This document shows positions 51,551 through 63,998 of a stretch of 64,000 nucleotides of DNA, piece by piece. The translations under genes and the position numbers were made by a program. The notes under the pieces were generated by a model. That model did no database searches and was not told where the DNA came from. It saw nothing but the letters and a program-made list of their open reading frames with translations. The stretch is from Amblyornis subalaris (lineage: Eukaryota; Chordata; Aves; Passeriformes; Ptilonorhynchidae), in assembly GCA_018881555.1 (NCBI GenBank), contig JACAXG010000050.1, positions 2,356,001 to 2,420,000 of the forward strand, written 5' to 3'. Within the stretch, counting starts at the first letter, position 1; the number at the start of each line of letters is the position of its first letter.

Positions 51551-52323
51551 GTACTGAGCCAAAACTGCCATCAAAAAAAATCTCCCTCCCCTCTCCCCCT
51601 TACTTCGCCCTCAAAAAAACCCTAAAGCTGGTACTGGACAATGACACAGCCATTTTACAATCAATAAAATATATCTGAGACCAATTTTATGTTATTTTAA
51701 GTAAAATACATCCACTTGGATGTTATGCTGAATGATTTTTCTTAATCCCAGTCTTTCAAAAAGTCTGTTCTCTCAAGAATCACATTTTAAAGAAATAAAT
51801 GCCATTTAATGCCATTATTCTTTTTAAATCTCCCCCAGTCTTATTTCAAACCTTGATCTTATTCTACAGAGAAGAAGAGTTTATAGAAATGTCATAGTGA
51901 GACTATTTAGTGGTTTCTTCCCTTGCCCTTTCCTCCCCCAGTTTTCAGAGTATGTGAGAGATTCCAAATTAAGAGAAATTGCTTAATCATCTTGTTTCAA
52001 TTTAAGCCCTTAACACAGTTGAAAGCCACATGACTAACGGAAAAAAAACCTGAAAGCTTCACCCCCCAAAAATTAGTGAAGAAATGCAATCCATGCCACC
52101 ATTTACTACTTTACAAACTTAAGCTCAGTGAAGTTATTTGGTCTCAAGTTTATTATCCAAACTCTACTGCTCTTTTAGAGAAAGTTTCCAGTACTTGAAA
52201 TTTGAAAGAGACCTATTTATTGATCCACTGGTGACAGAAGCAGGAGATTAAAAAATAATAAAAATCCCTATTAGAGTAGTGAATTATATCCTCAGAATAA
52301 GTAATGCAAAGGGAAAATGTTAC

Positions 52324-52407
52324 CTCATCATGTGTATATCTGTAATCTGCCTTCTTTGATTTCAGGTCCCATAATACCACCGTTCCAGATTCAAAGCCAA
52401 TCAGAAG
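52324..52407 (-). CDS. STXBP5: STXBP5 exon W3 (84 bp), WD40 blade
   Basis: Exactly 28 codons, phase 0 at both ends. It encodes LLIGFESGTVVLWDLKSKK followed by ADYRYTHDE and carries a classic WD-type strand ending (V-L-W-D). The acceptor is TTAATGCAG and the donor GTAACA. Tyr-Thr-His replaces the mammalian Tyr-Thr-Tyr near the end. This blade is one of the clearest family identifiers: the wording differs from STXBP5L, which has a longer divergent tail here. Confidence 0.97.
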
Positions 52408-54931
52408 CTGCATTAATAAGAAGATACATTAATTCTTTATAAGGAAAAGCAAAATCATACCATTTGCAATGACTGTAGTTTTTGTCCCAAATATATGCAG
52501 CATAATACTATGCGTAGCAACAGCAAGTAGCTATAAAAACAAAAATTAAAGAGGTGAAGGCCTCAGTGTTAGAAAGGTTTACTTTGTCCTTATCATTTTC
52601 CTAAAGTTCCAGCAAATAAAATCGACATTCATGCAAAATTAGAAAAAATTGAAAGTATCCTTCTGAAGATTTCTTGGAAATTACTTTAAGTTCCAGAAAG
52701 ACCAACACTGAACCTTTCCATGTGTACTCCTTCCTGGGTGAAAATGGGGAGATGGGGGGGTGTTGAAAAAGAGAACTTTATTGTGCATTTTCCTCACTGG
52801 AATTCATTCTGCTTAAATTTGCTGAAAGAATACACTATCCTCCCTGTAGTTCTCAGTAAGAGAACTTCATTGTCTATAAAGAAACTATGAGCTTTCTCCA
52901 GATGTTAATCACAATCAAGATAACTGGCTGAAGGAACACCAAAAACATTATTTGTTCATAGGAGAAAGACTAGATAAATTAAACAAGATAATTCCCCAAA
53001 TAATCTTTTTGCTACAAGCAAGATTAAACCTTTTCTGCAGGGAGTGAAGACTCAAATTGCTCATAGTAGTTGGTTTAACACATTGTTGAGTATCTAAGTG
53101 TTTTGCTCTTCTAAGTGCTACTTCTCTTAATGGAAAAAAAAGAAACAAAAACCCGAGGCCAACATAAGGCAGCAATAACAGTCTACTGCCATACCTACAG
53201 GTTTTGCCCGGACAGTTTCTTCAGCATTTTAAGATTTTCAAGGTGTAGAGTTGTTTCCAGCACAGAAAATAACAGAGGATCTCCTACTGCTAACAAATAT
53301 TTCAGCTCTTTCAGTGCTCTACACCACTAAAATACCATAAAAATTAGACATGTTTGATCTAGTAAAAGTGAATATTTGACTTTTTCCATTAATGCTATGT
53401 ATATTATTTTAAATTATCTTGCCTATCATAAGCCGTATTTTATATTTTTTCTATTTTAACTTAAAACATTAGAAAAACCACTGTTATTAGAAAGCTAAAA
53501 GCATGAACAAATTTTAAAAGTGAGTACACAGGGGGTTCTTGCAAGTGCACAAGGGTTTTTTGAGTGAAGTTTTTCTTATGAGAAATAAGAAAAGTGTAAG
53601 GTCAGATTTCAAAACACTTGACTGATAGCCTGATCAATAAAACTGATTTTTAATTTTTAATTAGTAATTTTTAAACTTTAATTGACAATTTGATGTGAGG
53701 TGGAATACATCAAAATAAATAGATCATTTGTGTTTTCTGAAATTAGCACAGCTTCATTGCATTCATATTCTAGAGTCCATAAGCCTGGAATGTGATTCAA
53801 ATCTAATTCTACAGAGAAACGCATTAGTTATGCACTTACTGCAGTGAGCTTCATACTAATGAAAAACATTACTCATTAAAATCTCTTTGCTGGACTGAAA
53901 CCTCAGGTGTCTAGGATACAAGCTGATAACCAGCTAAAACTTGTAAACCACTGCTAAAACAATACTATTATTCCCCATCTCCAATTTAATCTACTGACAT
54001 GACAAACAAAAAGTAGACAAAAAGTGTTTCTCCTGCCTATGTAGAACACTAGTAAGGAAAGTTTTCTCTCTCCTTCAAGTTTCTTCACACATGGGAGTTC
54101 AAAACTCTAAGATATTTGCAACATTACACTGAAAAAAGTAATAATTCAACATTTAATTCATCACATTATTCACCTGCTTGTGCCTGATTAATCTAGAGTG
54201 GTGTCATTAATAAAGATACGTTTAAAGCAGCGTCAAGGCTAAATTATAACACTGTACTTTCGTCAAGAGTCTTCACAGATCTGGAAAAGGTTTCTGTAAT
54301 GCTGCTGTTTTCAAACAGTTCTTTAAAATTTTGCTTTATTCCTACTACTAAAATAAAGAAAAACCCCTCCTGCCAACCCTTCAGTGTGGACAAGGGATCT
54401 GGAGAAAATTTGCCATAGACCACTAAGATGTGCTAAATAACTCTTTGGGGCATACAGGTTAAAGCATCTGAAAACCTTTCATGGAGTGAAAATCTGAAGA
54501 CAAAGTACGTGGTATTCTATATAAATACACTACATAAATAAGCATTTTAAAGTTGCGAAATAACAACACCCAAGAGCATGATAAAGTGGAATTAATTTTC
54601 ATCACTCTTTCAGCACTCTAGTTATGACTGGGGTTTTTTTGGTAACATCTTAATTTTTATCACCATAAGTAAAATTCTTTGCTTTTATTTCCAGAAGTTT
54701 TGCAGCTAAGCATTCTCATCTGTGTTTTCAAATGTTTCGGATTACAAGATGAATTATTCCAGTAATATGTCCCACAGTCATGTCTGTACCTTGCTTCATA
54801 TTACTTTCAGGGCCTAAAACCTTGATCGTCCTCATATACTTAAACCTTCCTTAAATAGCAGTGGTATCTGTACTTTAAAAAGGAGTCTTGCTTGGAAATA
54901 CTGTATTGAAGAGTCTTTAAACATATCCTAC
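52408..54931 (-). other. STXBP5 intron W2-W3 (2524 bp)
   Basis: AT-rich GT-AG intron. Nothing recognised. Confidence 0.8.
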
Positions 54932-54995
54932 CTTTCCTTCATCCATTGGATTGTCACTAATGTGGACAATAGGTCCTGGGTGAGATTTGGATGAC
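54932..54995 (-). CDS. STXBP5: STXBP5 exon W2 (64 bp)
   Basis: A small propeller exon encoding SSKSHPGPIVHISDNPMDEG plus Lys. It starts with the last base of the Leu codon from W1 (CT|G) and ends in phase 0. The acceptor is TTCTTTTTTAG and the donor GTAGGA. The sequence is nearly identical to mammalian tomosyn-1 (P-I-V in place of P-V-V). It sits on the loop before the strand LLIGFESG of the next exon. Confidence 0.96.
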
Positions 54996-56103
54996 CTAAA
55001 AAAGAAGTATTTCCATCAAAAGAGTTTTCTCCTGCCCTAAACTGCATCTCAAAATGATTGGAAGCAATACAGATTCTGCAGATACAGACTCCACGTAAGC
55101 AAGTTGTTGACATTTCAACAGGGAGTTACTTTTGCTTTTATCTTCAAGCCCATAAATATTGTGTCCATTTGTTGACACTTGGTTTCTGTCTTAAGGAAAG
55201 ACTTACTTACTGCCTATCCATAAAAAAACCACCTTTAGCTTTAAAATATTTATCTTAACATCTGTTGTTACAGAACAGACTCAGCTGGATAAAATGTTTT
55301 CTTTCATGATGGAAACCAGGTTTTGCCATTATTCATAAACTGCCCAAGATGGCCGTTGTTACAATAACATAGAATTAACATTTTATATTTACTTCTTGCT
55401 ATTGAGGAAGATGGACTAAAAGAGCTATGTTCATTTCAACACCCTTTGGCAAGAGATGCATTTCATGTATTTTTGAAAATAGACATACTGGGAACAAAAT
55501 CCCAGCACAGGAACAGCAGCACACAACTACATCTTTTCAACCACAAACCACTATATTTGTACATACAATTTTAACATTAAAAGAAAGAGGAGCAATGACA
55601 ATAGCTATAAAATGTATTTTGCTCTTGGAATAGGCTTATTTAAATTTACTTTTCAGAAAGTCATTTTAAACTCAGAATACATCAGCCCTCTTAAAAAATG
55701 TGTATCTTTACACTTTGGTCTTTAACCCCAAACTGTTAAGTGACATGCCTGTGCAATTACCAGCCACACCATATTTTAATATATATATTTTTTTCTTCTA
55801 TTTTATCCACATATGATTTTTACATCTATTTCTATATTGTCTATTTTGTGTATTTCTGTGTCTATCCCAGGCACTATGATAAAATACTGCTAATAGCCAG
55901 AACATATTAACATTAACATAACATTAACACTTCACATTAATGAAAATAAAAAGTATTTACATGCTTATGTACTTTGATAGTGTATTTAGCACAGTGAGAT
56001 TAATATGGAGGCCACTCTAGACAACGACATTCCTGCAACTGATGTTGACATCTGGGACACTCCTGCTCCCTCCCCTCCACATACAACCCTTGGTTAAACT
56101 CAC
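54996..56103 (-). other. STXBP5 intron W1-W2 (1108 bp)
   Basis: AT-rich GT-AG intron. Nothing recognised. Confidence 0.82.
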
Positions 56104-56238
56104 AGTTCAATGGCTTTATTCCACATGATGACATAGCCTGAGAGAGTAAATGATTCCACGTTGACAATGTGAATGTTCCCTCTTTCAGTGCCCACATATA
56201 GCCATTTGCTTTGGAAAGGCAGATGACAAAATGTTATC
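56104..56238 (-). CDS. STXBP5: STXBP5 exon W1 (135 bp), WD40 propeller blade
   Basis: First STXBP5 coding exon seen in the window. The acceptor is TTTCTCTTTCAG before 56238 and the donor GTGAGT follows 56104. Codons begin ITFCHLPFQSKWLYVGTERG and end MWNKAIEL, split after two bases of Leu. The entering phase needs two bases from the upstream exon (AG + G gives Arg, matching the conserved Arg before V/ITFCHLP). The segment is part of the N-terminal WD40 propeller. Val to Ile at its first full codon is a conservative difference from the mammalian protein as I recall it. Confidence 0.96.
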
Positions 56239-59200
56239 CTGAAAGAGAAAGCCACCAGAAAGGAATTAAAGAAATGTCTTTTTGATATCCTACACTGCAA
56301 GGTCTATGCTGCCAAAAGGTAGAAGAAAGGCAATAAGCAAACAGGAAGATATAACACAAGTTCGAGGTAAAGTAGAAAAGCCAGTACACGACCAAAGTAA
56401 GAGATGAAGAGAATGTAGAAATTTAGACTAAACAAAAAAAATAGACAGTAAGGTATTCTAAAACTCATAAATCATTCAAATAAAAAAAAATTAGTCACCT
56501 TTGAAAATTATCAAACGTTATGGATCAAGATTGCTGCCATTTTAAACTTAAAATACAACACTCCTGTAGTCTATAAATCTCCTTTTAGAATATATCTACC
56601 TTCAAGTGTTAAAGAACAAAAGATTTTAGAAGTAGTCTTATGCAGATTAAGCTAGTTTCAAGTAAGGAGACAAAGACAAAAGATAAAACTCAAGAAAAGT
56701 AAGTTTACACGTAATCCAAATTAAACACTAAAGAGCAAACCTTAGAACAACCCTAAACAATTATAAAAGTCATTTTTAAAGTAGCTTAAATTTGAGGCTG
56801 TTACTTTATTTCAAATATGTTTTAATTTTCTGCCTTACAGTTTTTTCTTCTGCTAGAAGGGAGTATAACTCAACACCTAACAACTGTTATGTACCAGCAG
56901 AGAACTCTTCTTTGACCGTAGCTCCAGCACCAATACTAGTATTTGAAAACCCGATTATTTCTGTCCCCATGGGTCCTGATCATTGTCGACTATTTCTTCA
57001 AGATAAGGAAATAATGAATTGACAGAATGCTAACTCGAAATTCGAGTCTAGAAACTTTCTGGAAACTGTAACCCATTTTACTCTGACAGCATCTGACACT
57101 GAAAGACATTGCCAAATTACTTAACTATCAGACTTGGGCTTTCAGAAATGCTTCAGTGATAAGGTAAAACAATTATTCAACTAAAATTTGTTTTGTCAGC
57201 TCTAATTCTTAGCTTTACAATTTTTTTTTTGTTCTTGTTTACTCCCAGTTGGGTTGCTTATTGCCAAATCCATGCATCACTTCACAAGCCTGTTAAGTAT
57301 TTATGTAAGGAACAACTTTAGATCCCTTGCATTAGATGCTGTATATGCACACCAACTTGAGCTGAAAGGAAAGGCTAAAAGCAGCAATGAAATCAATTGC
57401 TGTGGCAGAAGAATTGCTATTTTGTACTGCAGGTTTCAAAAATTTAGGCTTCTGTAGTGATACTACCTGGATTCAGAAGAGTACCACTTTGTTTATATAT
57501 CACTAATTTCTTCCTAATTAGGAAATGCAGTTTCCTTAAGCAAATATTTGAAGTATCTGCTTTCTAACTCAATTTCTTGTCCTTGAATGCTTATGCCAAA
57601 AGGCTGCAGTAGCTTTTTTCATTGATGTTTGACAGAAAAAAAATTTATATACGTGACTGAAAATGCTCTTCCAACTCATTGAACTTAGAGGTTTTTAACA
57701 CATTTAACTAAGCACACTAATCTGCAAACACCACAGGTTAAAGACTTGTGTTTCCCCAACATACTTGACAAAAAAAATTTAATGGAAGCTAAATCACATA
57801 CATTGCTACATATTCTTCCTAGGCAGGCAGTTACTGTATATAAAGATACAGCGTAAACATAAATGTTCAGCACTCTGCAACACCACAGCTGCTTTTTGTG
57901 CCAGCACTCTGCATGCCAGAAGCAGCTGGCAACCGGATCAGTTGGATCCAAAATCACGGCCTAGCAGCCAGAAAAAATACTCGGGAGCAGGATTGTAGGC
58001 TTGTCTTGATTAGTAAGTTAATATTGTTAATTACAATTGTCCAACACTTTCATTATAAAAACCAATCTATTTCACATCATTTAAAGTGAACAAAAATAGA
58101 AGTTGGGGCTTCAGCTGTGACTGCTATAGCACAAGGGTAATATTTAAAGAAGTGCCCAGCTCCTCAATATTCTTGATACTCTTCTTGAATATGCAGGCAT
58201 ATTCAATTTACTGAGAATGTAAATGTCTGAGATCAATTTTGCCAAGAGTTAGCAAACAATGGAGTGATCCCACGCCAATCATAAAAGAACAGAACAAGCA
58301 GCCTCACAAAATATTTACAAACTCTCAAAGGCAGGAGGTTGAAAATACTTCAAAATTGTAAAGTATAGGCACATAACAGAATACTTAACCTTATTCTTCG
58401 ATGTATTTCACCATTCTACTAAAATCAGTCTTGCATGATTTTTCTATAAACTAAAAAAATACTTCTAGAGCTTTTATTTCACAGAACAACTAGTTACATC
58501 CAAAAGGAATGTCATGCGGATCCTGCTATAAGAACCATTTCTCCCTGAATGTAGTAAATGTTACTCCATTTGCAAATAAAAATTATATTTACTATTTTTT
58601 TTATTTTCTTAATAGAAAAAATATGTATTCCAACTTTCAGAAATTCAACTATATTTTGCTGAATGACTCATTTCAGATAACTGCATTTTTTTTAGCAATT
58701 TACAGAATAACATTTCCAGCATCAAAGTTCATGTACTGAGCTGCTCTCTTCACTGATCAAGGCTTCATCTTAAACTACATATATTTTAAACAACTTTGGA
58801 AATTTGTAACTTTGGTTACAGTCCTGTTAAAAACTAAAACTCAGTGAAGCTATGACCATCTGAATGGCCAGCAGCCTTGTTTGCTGTGCTGAGAATTGGA
58901 CTGATGATTGAAGGGGTTCAAACTCCTCTTGGAGGATGGAAACAAAAGGTTAAGAGTCTTCTTGGTAGGGATGCAATACTCGCTTATTTGACACTTTGCC
59001 AAGGACAGCATATATTTTTTTTCTAAAAAATACAGATTTTTCTTTCAGAAACCTATCTTTTTACCACAAGATTAGAATATACTTCATCCATAATGTATTT
59101 TAAGATCAACAGAAGCAGAAGTGGCCATATAATGCTCTAGCCATTTCTACAACTCAAGCACTCTCCCCCCTCTCTCCCTTCCCACAAATGGATTTATACA

Positions 59201-60919
59201 TAAAAGTGGAAAATATAATCAATTGTTGGGAACAAATCAAAAAGACTACAGATGAAAAGATTTTGTACTAATCTTCCTTGCACACAAATCCCAAGTGCCT
59301 GAAAACAATGTAGCAGTCAAAAGCAGAGTACCGTACTCATTTCCTGTAGCAAGCCATTCTGCCCAAAAATACTACAATAGAAGCATCTATGATTTAAAAT
59401 AGTCCAGTTCTGTGCATCTAAAGAGACAGCCTGGGATTGTCTGAGCCAGCAATCATAGAAAGCAGGCTTTTGCAGGCACTTCTTTCATGGCACAACAGAT
59501 TCCTCATGTTGTCTCCAAGGCAATTTCAGCTCCCTCAGGAAGTGTAGTACATTTTGTGAAACAGACCAAACTTTTAGCATAAACCAGTATTGGGCACAGC
59601 ACGTCATTTCAAATATTTCACTTTCCCATATCTGCACAAAGAGAAAGATCCCTTTATAGAAAAAAAATTGCTTTAAGGAGATTTATTTTTTCAATTTGAA
59701 ATCTACAGTATGATTTTAGTATAAACTAACATCACCACTAAAATGAGGTACTGTTACACAACCCCAAAGCAGTCAGAGTAGTTTTAAATTCTACTGTAGC
59801 TGTAATTTATGGTAAGTATAAACTCTTCCTCTTCACTGCATACATATTTGCAAAGCCACTCCTTCCCCACCCCCAAAAAGAAAAAAAAAAACACCAAAAT
59901 TTTTCTTTCCTGTGAAATGAATTTGTAAGAGTTGAACCAATAGTTCAAGAAAACAAAATTATATACAGAAAACCAAGTGACACACCAGCAAGGGAAAATA
60001 ATGATAAAATATTTATTATTGTTACACTAATTAAAACATAATTTGGGATATTGCTTATGGGAGAGTCTTAGCAATGACTAAGGAGAATGTTCAATAAGTT
60101 GTTTGTAAACCTGCTAAAAGGATTCCCTTTCCTAACTGCAAACCACATATCTTTCTGATAATCTGCCAAAGCTATTCACAAAAAAAAAAAATCTTAATTG
60201 TTGTTGTTTCGCCACATATATCAAAACAATATAGCAAGTGCTAGTACTCCCTACAGGAATTACAGAAATATCAAAGAACACAACTTATTAAATTAATATG
60301 TAAATCAAAGAATTAGTTTTTTAAGAGGAAATATTAAGGAAAAATGGCAGGCTGTTAACTTGACTGTATTATTATGACAGCAGAAATCCTTCTAAATTAA
60401 TCTGTACCTTTTCCTAGTCTACTGCATTATGAAGCATTATACATTCTTCAGAATTTTTCACTGCTTTAACACAGCACAGTGACAAATACTTTGAAGTATG
60501 ACAAACACCGATAACAGCTTTTTTTTTTAAGTCACTAAAACTATTACTAGTGCCCCAGGCTATCATTATATAGGTCTGCAGTTACTGTAATTACACTAGC
60601 TGTTCAGATCATTATTGTGTAGGTAAAATAAAAGCAAAGGATTAAGCTATCAAAGTTGTATTCTGCACACCTTTATCCTCAACCTTTCACATATGAGATA
60701 GCACCATGTAACATTCAGAAGCTGAGACGTTTAATTCTTATGTTAGTGTAGACTCCACGTCCATGGATTCTTGCATAAGTCTTCCATGGCCTTAAAAGGT
60801 CAAGACCGAGTGTCAAAATGACATACCGATGGAAGCAAGCAGTGGCTTTGATACCGCCTGACTGCTGCAAAGGGGTCTTTTTCCATATATGATAGCTTCA
60901 ATAAGCTTAAAACACCTAC

Positions 60920-61158
60920 CTGTACAAAAAAGGCCTCAAAGACCAGAAGGCATATGCAGAGGAAGAAATCCTCTTCAATGCATCCCAAAATTGTCCCACC
61001 AAAAGACCATGTGGGTAAATGCAGTATATCATAGGAACTGAACCAGGTACTTCAATTCCATTTATATCCCACGACAGCACTCCAAATGGTGCTTCCCGAA
61101 ATATATTCACTTGAACAGCTGCCCCTTGAGGCAGCTGAGAAGGACCTATGTTCACAAT
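60920..61158 (-). other. Unexplained exon-like segment with Pro-His-Gly motif (239 bp)
   Basis: On the minus strand 79 open codons plus two bases lie between an acceptor (CTATCACAACTTAG) and a consensus donor (TTGTACAG, then GTAGGT). The frame reads IVNIGPSQLPQGAAVQVNIF, REAPFGVLSWDINGIEVPGS and VPMIYCIYPHGLLVGQFWDA, then LKRISSSAYAFWSLRPFLY. The arrangement G-I-E-x-P ... hydrophobic strand ... Y-P-H-G-x-L-x-x-G-x-F resembles the HPHG-type active-site region of DGAT2/TMEM68-like acyltransferases (inference from motif shape; first His of HPHG is Tyr here). No companion exons were found. Its exit phase matches STXBP5 W1 (AG+G = Arg), which may be chance. It is not part of known tomosyn. Confidence 0.4.
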
Positions 61159-61820
61159 CTAAGTTGTGATAGACATTAGTGGTGTCAAGATGGAGTTATG
61201 TTTGTTAGTTATGTGTGAAAAAACAACCAAAACCCCACAAACAATGTCTATCATCACCTGCTCTCACAGGCAAGAAAACCTGTATGTCCTTTTGCTATCC
61301 ACAAAGTGGCAGGATTGGTCAGTTTATAAATTCAAGGCTGTGCCAACAGAACTTTAAAGTTGTATTATTAATAAGAAGTAAATACAAGTGGGATTTTCCA
61401 CTCTCAGTGATAGTGTTTCAAACACAATGCTAAAGATGCTGTTTACAGCAGGATACAAAGCCAAAGATATTTTAAGCATAATTTTGTAACTCTGAATTAT
61501 GCAGTTTCATGTTGAGGAAAACTATTTAAATCCCACGGCACAGAAGCTGACATATTAAAAATTAAACTGCTATCAATGCACTCAGGGATCAATATGGAGA
61601 GCACTCACACTACACTCTCAGTTCTATTATTATGTCATTCTTGTTTTGTGATTTACCATAAAGACAAACTTTCTTTTGGCATTAGAACAGGGAATGTCAG
61701 CTCAGGAAGGATGTAAGGATAATGAAACAAATTTTTCCCACTTGCATACAAAGCTGGTTTGCAGCAAGGAGCCTCAAATATGTCATCCCATGCTGCTTTT
61801 TGCTTTTTCTTGTTTTNTTC

Positions 61821-61839
61821 TTTTTTTTTTTTTTTTTTT
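61821..61839. repeat. T19 homopolymer
   Basis: Nineteen Ts on the plus strand preceded by a T-rich segment with an N at 61817. It could be the poly-A tail of a minus-strand retroposon, but no body was recognised upstream on that strand. Confidence 0.85.
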
Positions 61840-63929
61840 AATCAAGTTAGTCTGTCACTCCACCCTCTCAAACAGGATCTGTGAAAGTCCTGGTTGGTTA
61901 GTGATGCATGTTTGACCTTTCACACCTTAGATCAGCATCAAGTTTAACAGTTCCTGCATGGCAGGAAACTAAAGTCAGATTAGGTATTTATCTTTCTATC
62001 TCACAACACGCTTTCAAAATTTACTCTAATAAGAGGTGTTAACTACACTTATTTTAGAGCTAGCCTAGTGTAACATTTATATTTACTACTAAGTTAAAGC
62101 AAATTTGACATGAATCTTGCATTACTTGTTAACACACAACAATCTTGTGTGTAAGATATGTAGACATGTAGATGTCAAAGAAACTAGATTTTAATTCACT
62201 GAAGACATCTTATAGAACTACAAAATCTAAAATACGAAGTTCAGACACTGAATTATGCGTTCTGAAAAGAGGTAGTATTTAGACACTTAACTTGCACAAG
62301 TCACACAAGCAACTGTCCCCCATGTAAGCATCATTATACATTTTTATCCTGGCCCCTACACACCATTCTCACAGCCAAGGAACAATGCCCAAGTATGACA
62401 TTGGTTTACTACCTCCTAGCTCTCGTTTGGTCACTAGAACACAAAGCAGCTGCAAAACCCCCACAAATGCAGCAAACAAAAGGCTAGAAAACTTGAAGAA
62501 CTAGCTTGTTTTGCACTGTGCTCTTGACATCTGTCAGTAATTTCTGCTAACTGATTTGTTACACATCTAAAACTTCACCAATCTCCACTTCAGAAGACTT
62601 GCTTCAAATTACTAACCATCACTGTTACAAAAGGCAGTCAGGAGCTATTAATCTATTAAATAGTCTGTTTGTTATCTACAGATTCTCAACTAATTCAATG
62701 ACTCAACAGGAAAGCAGCATCTTTCAGGACTCTTGGCCTCTGCTTTTAAAGAAACGTTTTGCTCAAATCTAAGATAATGTAAGTTAGTTACCCAAAGAAG
62801 ACATTTTTCCACAGATCAGAACAAAGCCTGTAATGGCACAGGATTATATTAAAAAGAACCAGGTCTTTCTTACCACTCCCTGCTCTTAAAAATTTTGAGT
62901 AGAAAAGAAAGAATTCATGTCACTTTTCTGTCATATACTAGAGACTGCATTCTGAAATAATTTACAGATGATTTAAAACTTAGATTTTCAGGTAAGTTTA
63001 TAAAATACTTAAACACATGACACAAGCATTTATAAACCAGCTAGCTTTGGGGTTTGTATCTTACATGAAAGATGTTTAAAACACCTGCAAGCGAGGTAGC
63101 CAAATTCAATTATCAACAGGATAAACAAATATGAAATCTAGAAATTGTGTTGTTAGACACTGAGCACTAGTTCTTCCACATGACTAAAAAAAAGGGAATC
63201 AGCCAGAGCTGCTAAAATGCTGTGCCAGAAGACTACAGAGTTCATTAATAAGTCATAACTTTATCACTTGCTTTTTAATATTTTTTTTTGAACATGGCTA
63301 AAGAATAGTTTTCAAGACTAAGAAAATCCTTTCATCTGGGTAGCTAACTGCTACAATTAGCTTTCTACACTACAGACAACCTTTCAGTTCAAATCTAGAT
63401 CTTACATATGAAATTTTATTTAGAAACAAAATCGGAATAAAAATTTGCCTTTGACATGTTGAAGTTGAATTCCTGCTAAACAGGACACAAATACTGCTTT
63501 TCTGCAATGTCAACACACTTCCAGGTAATCCCAATCAGTTACATAACTTTAAACCTCAACCTCTACAGAGTCCTAGAGCAAATACTGATGTCTCTAGAAC
63601 CATTGCTTCAGTCGTATAATAAGAGTTCCAAGATATTTAATCTCCCTTCACAAGCTGATGAATTATCATTAGAGAAGACAGTTATAAGGCTGTGTTGTAG
63701 AACAGAATACTTGAAATAAGTCCTGTTTGAGAAGTTAGTCATCCTTATGAGCAGATCTCAATCCTACAACATAAAGTACTTTAAAAATTGTATTAACTAG
63801 GTTTCTAACAAATTCATGCTTGTGAACTGAGAACATAGAAGCTCAGGGAAGCTGACTTTAGTCATGGTATGGATCATGGTGCTGCATCCCCCCGCTGCCC
63901 AGGACGCACTATGATCTGAGAAACGCTCA

Positions 63930-63998
63930 TTAGGCCTTGGCCTTGACGAACTGCACTTGGACTAAACTCCCCTTGAGCTTATCAAAAACAGTGTCTGT
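63930..63998 (-). other. Open frame running off the window edge
   Basis: The minus strand shows 22 open codons from the window edge, reading TDTVFDKLKGSLVQVQFVKA then KA and a TAA stop followed by TGA. The DNA is GC-richer than the intron around it. It could be the 3' end of a processed retrocopy or another gene. Too short to identify, and no splice acceptor is visible within the window. Confidence 0.25.

Larger units (their letters stand above)
43111..52323 (-). other. STXBP5 intron W3-W4 (9213 bp)
   Basis: The longest complete intron. It carries the solo LTR (about 47230-47491), the CR1-like relic (about 50400-51550) and a GC-richer unique stretch between them (49000-50380). The rest is AT-rich with nothing recognised. 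Confidence 0.8.
1860..56238 (-). other. STXBP5: STXBP5 (tomosyn-1) gene body, 20 internal coding exons
   Basis: Conceptual splicing of twenty minus-strand exons gives 826 continuous codons that follow mammalian tomosyn-1 residue by residue (about 146-971, assuming 145 residues precede). Diagnostic stretches that separate it from the paralogue STXBP5L include LLIGFESGTVVLWDLKSKK, LLYEINDVETPDGEQ, NSDDEQKMNNFIEK and RRPVSVSPSSSQEISENQYA. All introns are GT-AG. Known role of the family: an Lgl-related, WD40-propeller protein with a C-terminal R-SNARE that competes with VAMP for syntaxin/SNAP-25 and restrains vesicle fusion. Neither the start codon nor the R-SNARE exons are in the window. No exon encoding the segment after GHIMTF was found at 1-1859, and none encoding the segment before ITFCHLPF at 56239-64000. 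Purifying constraint is evident from the intact frame. Confidence 0.96.
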
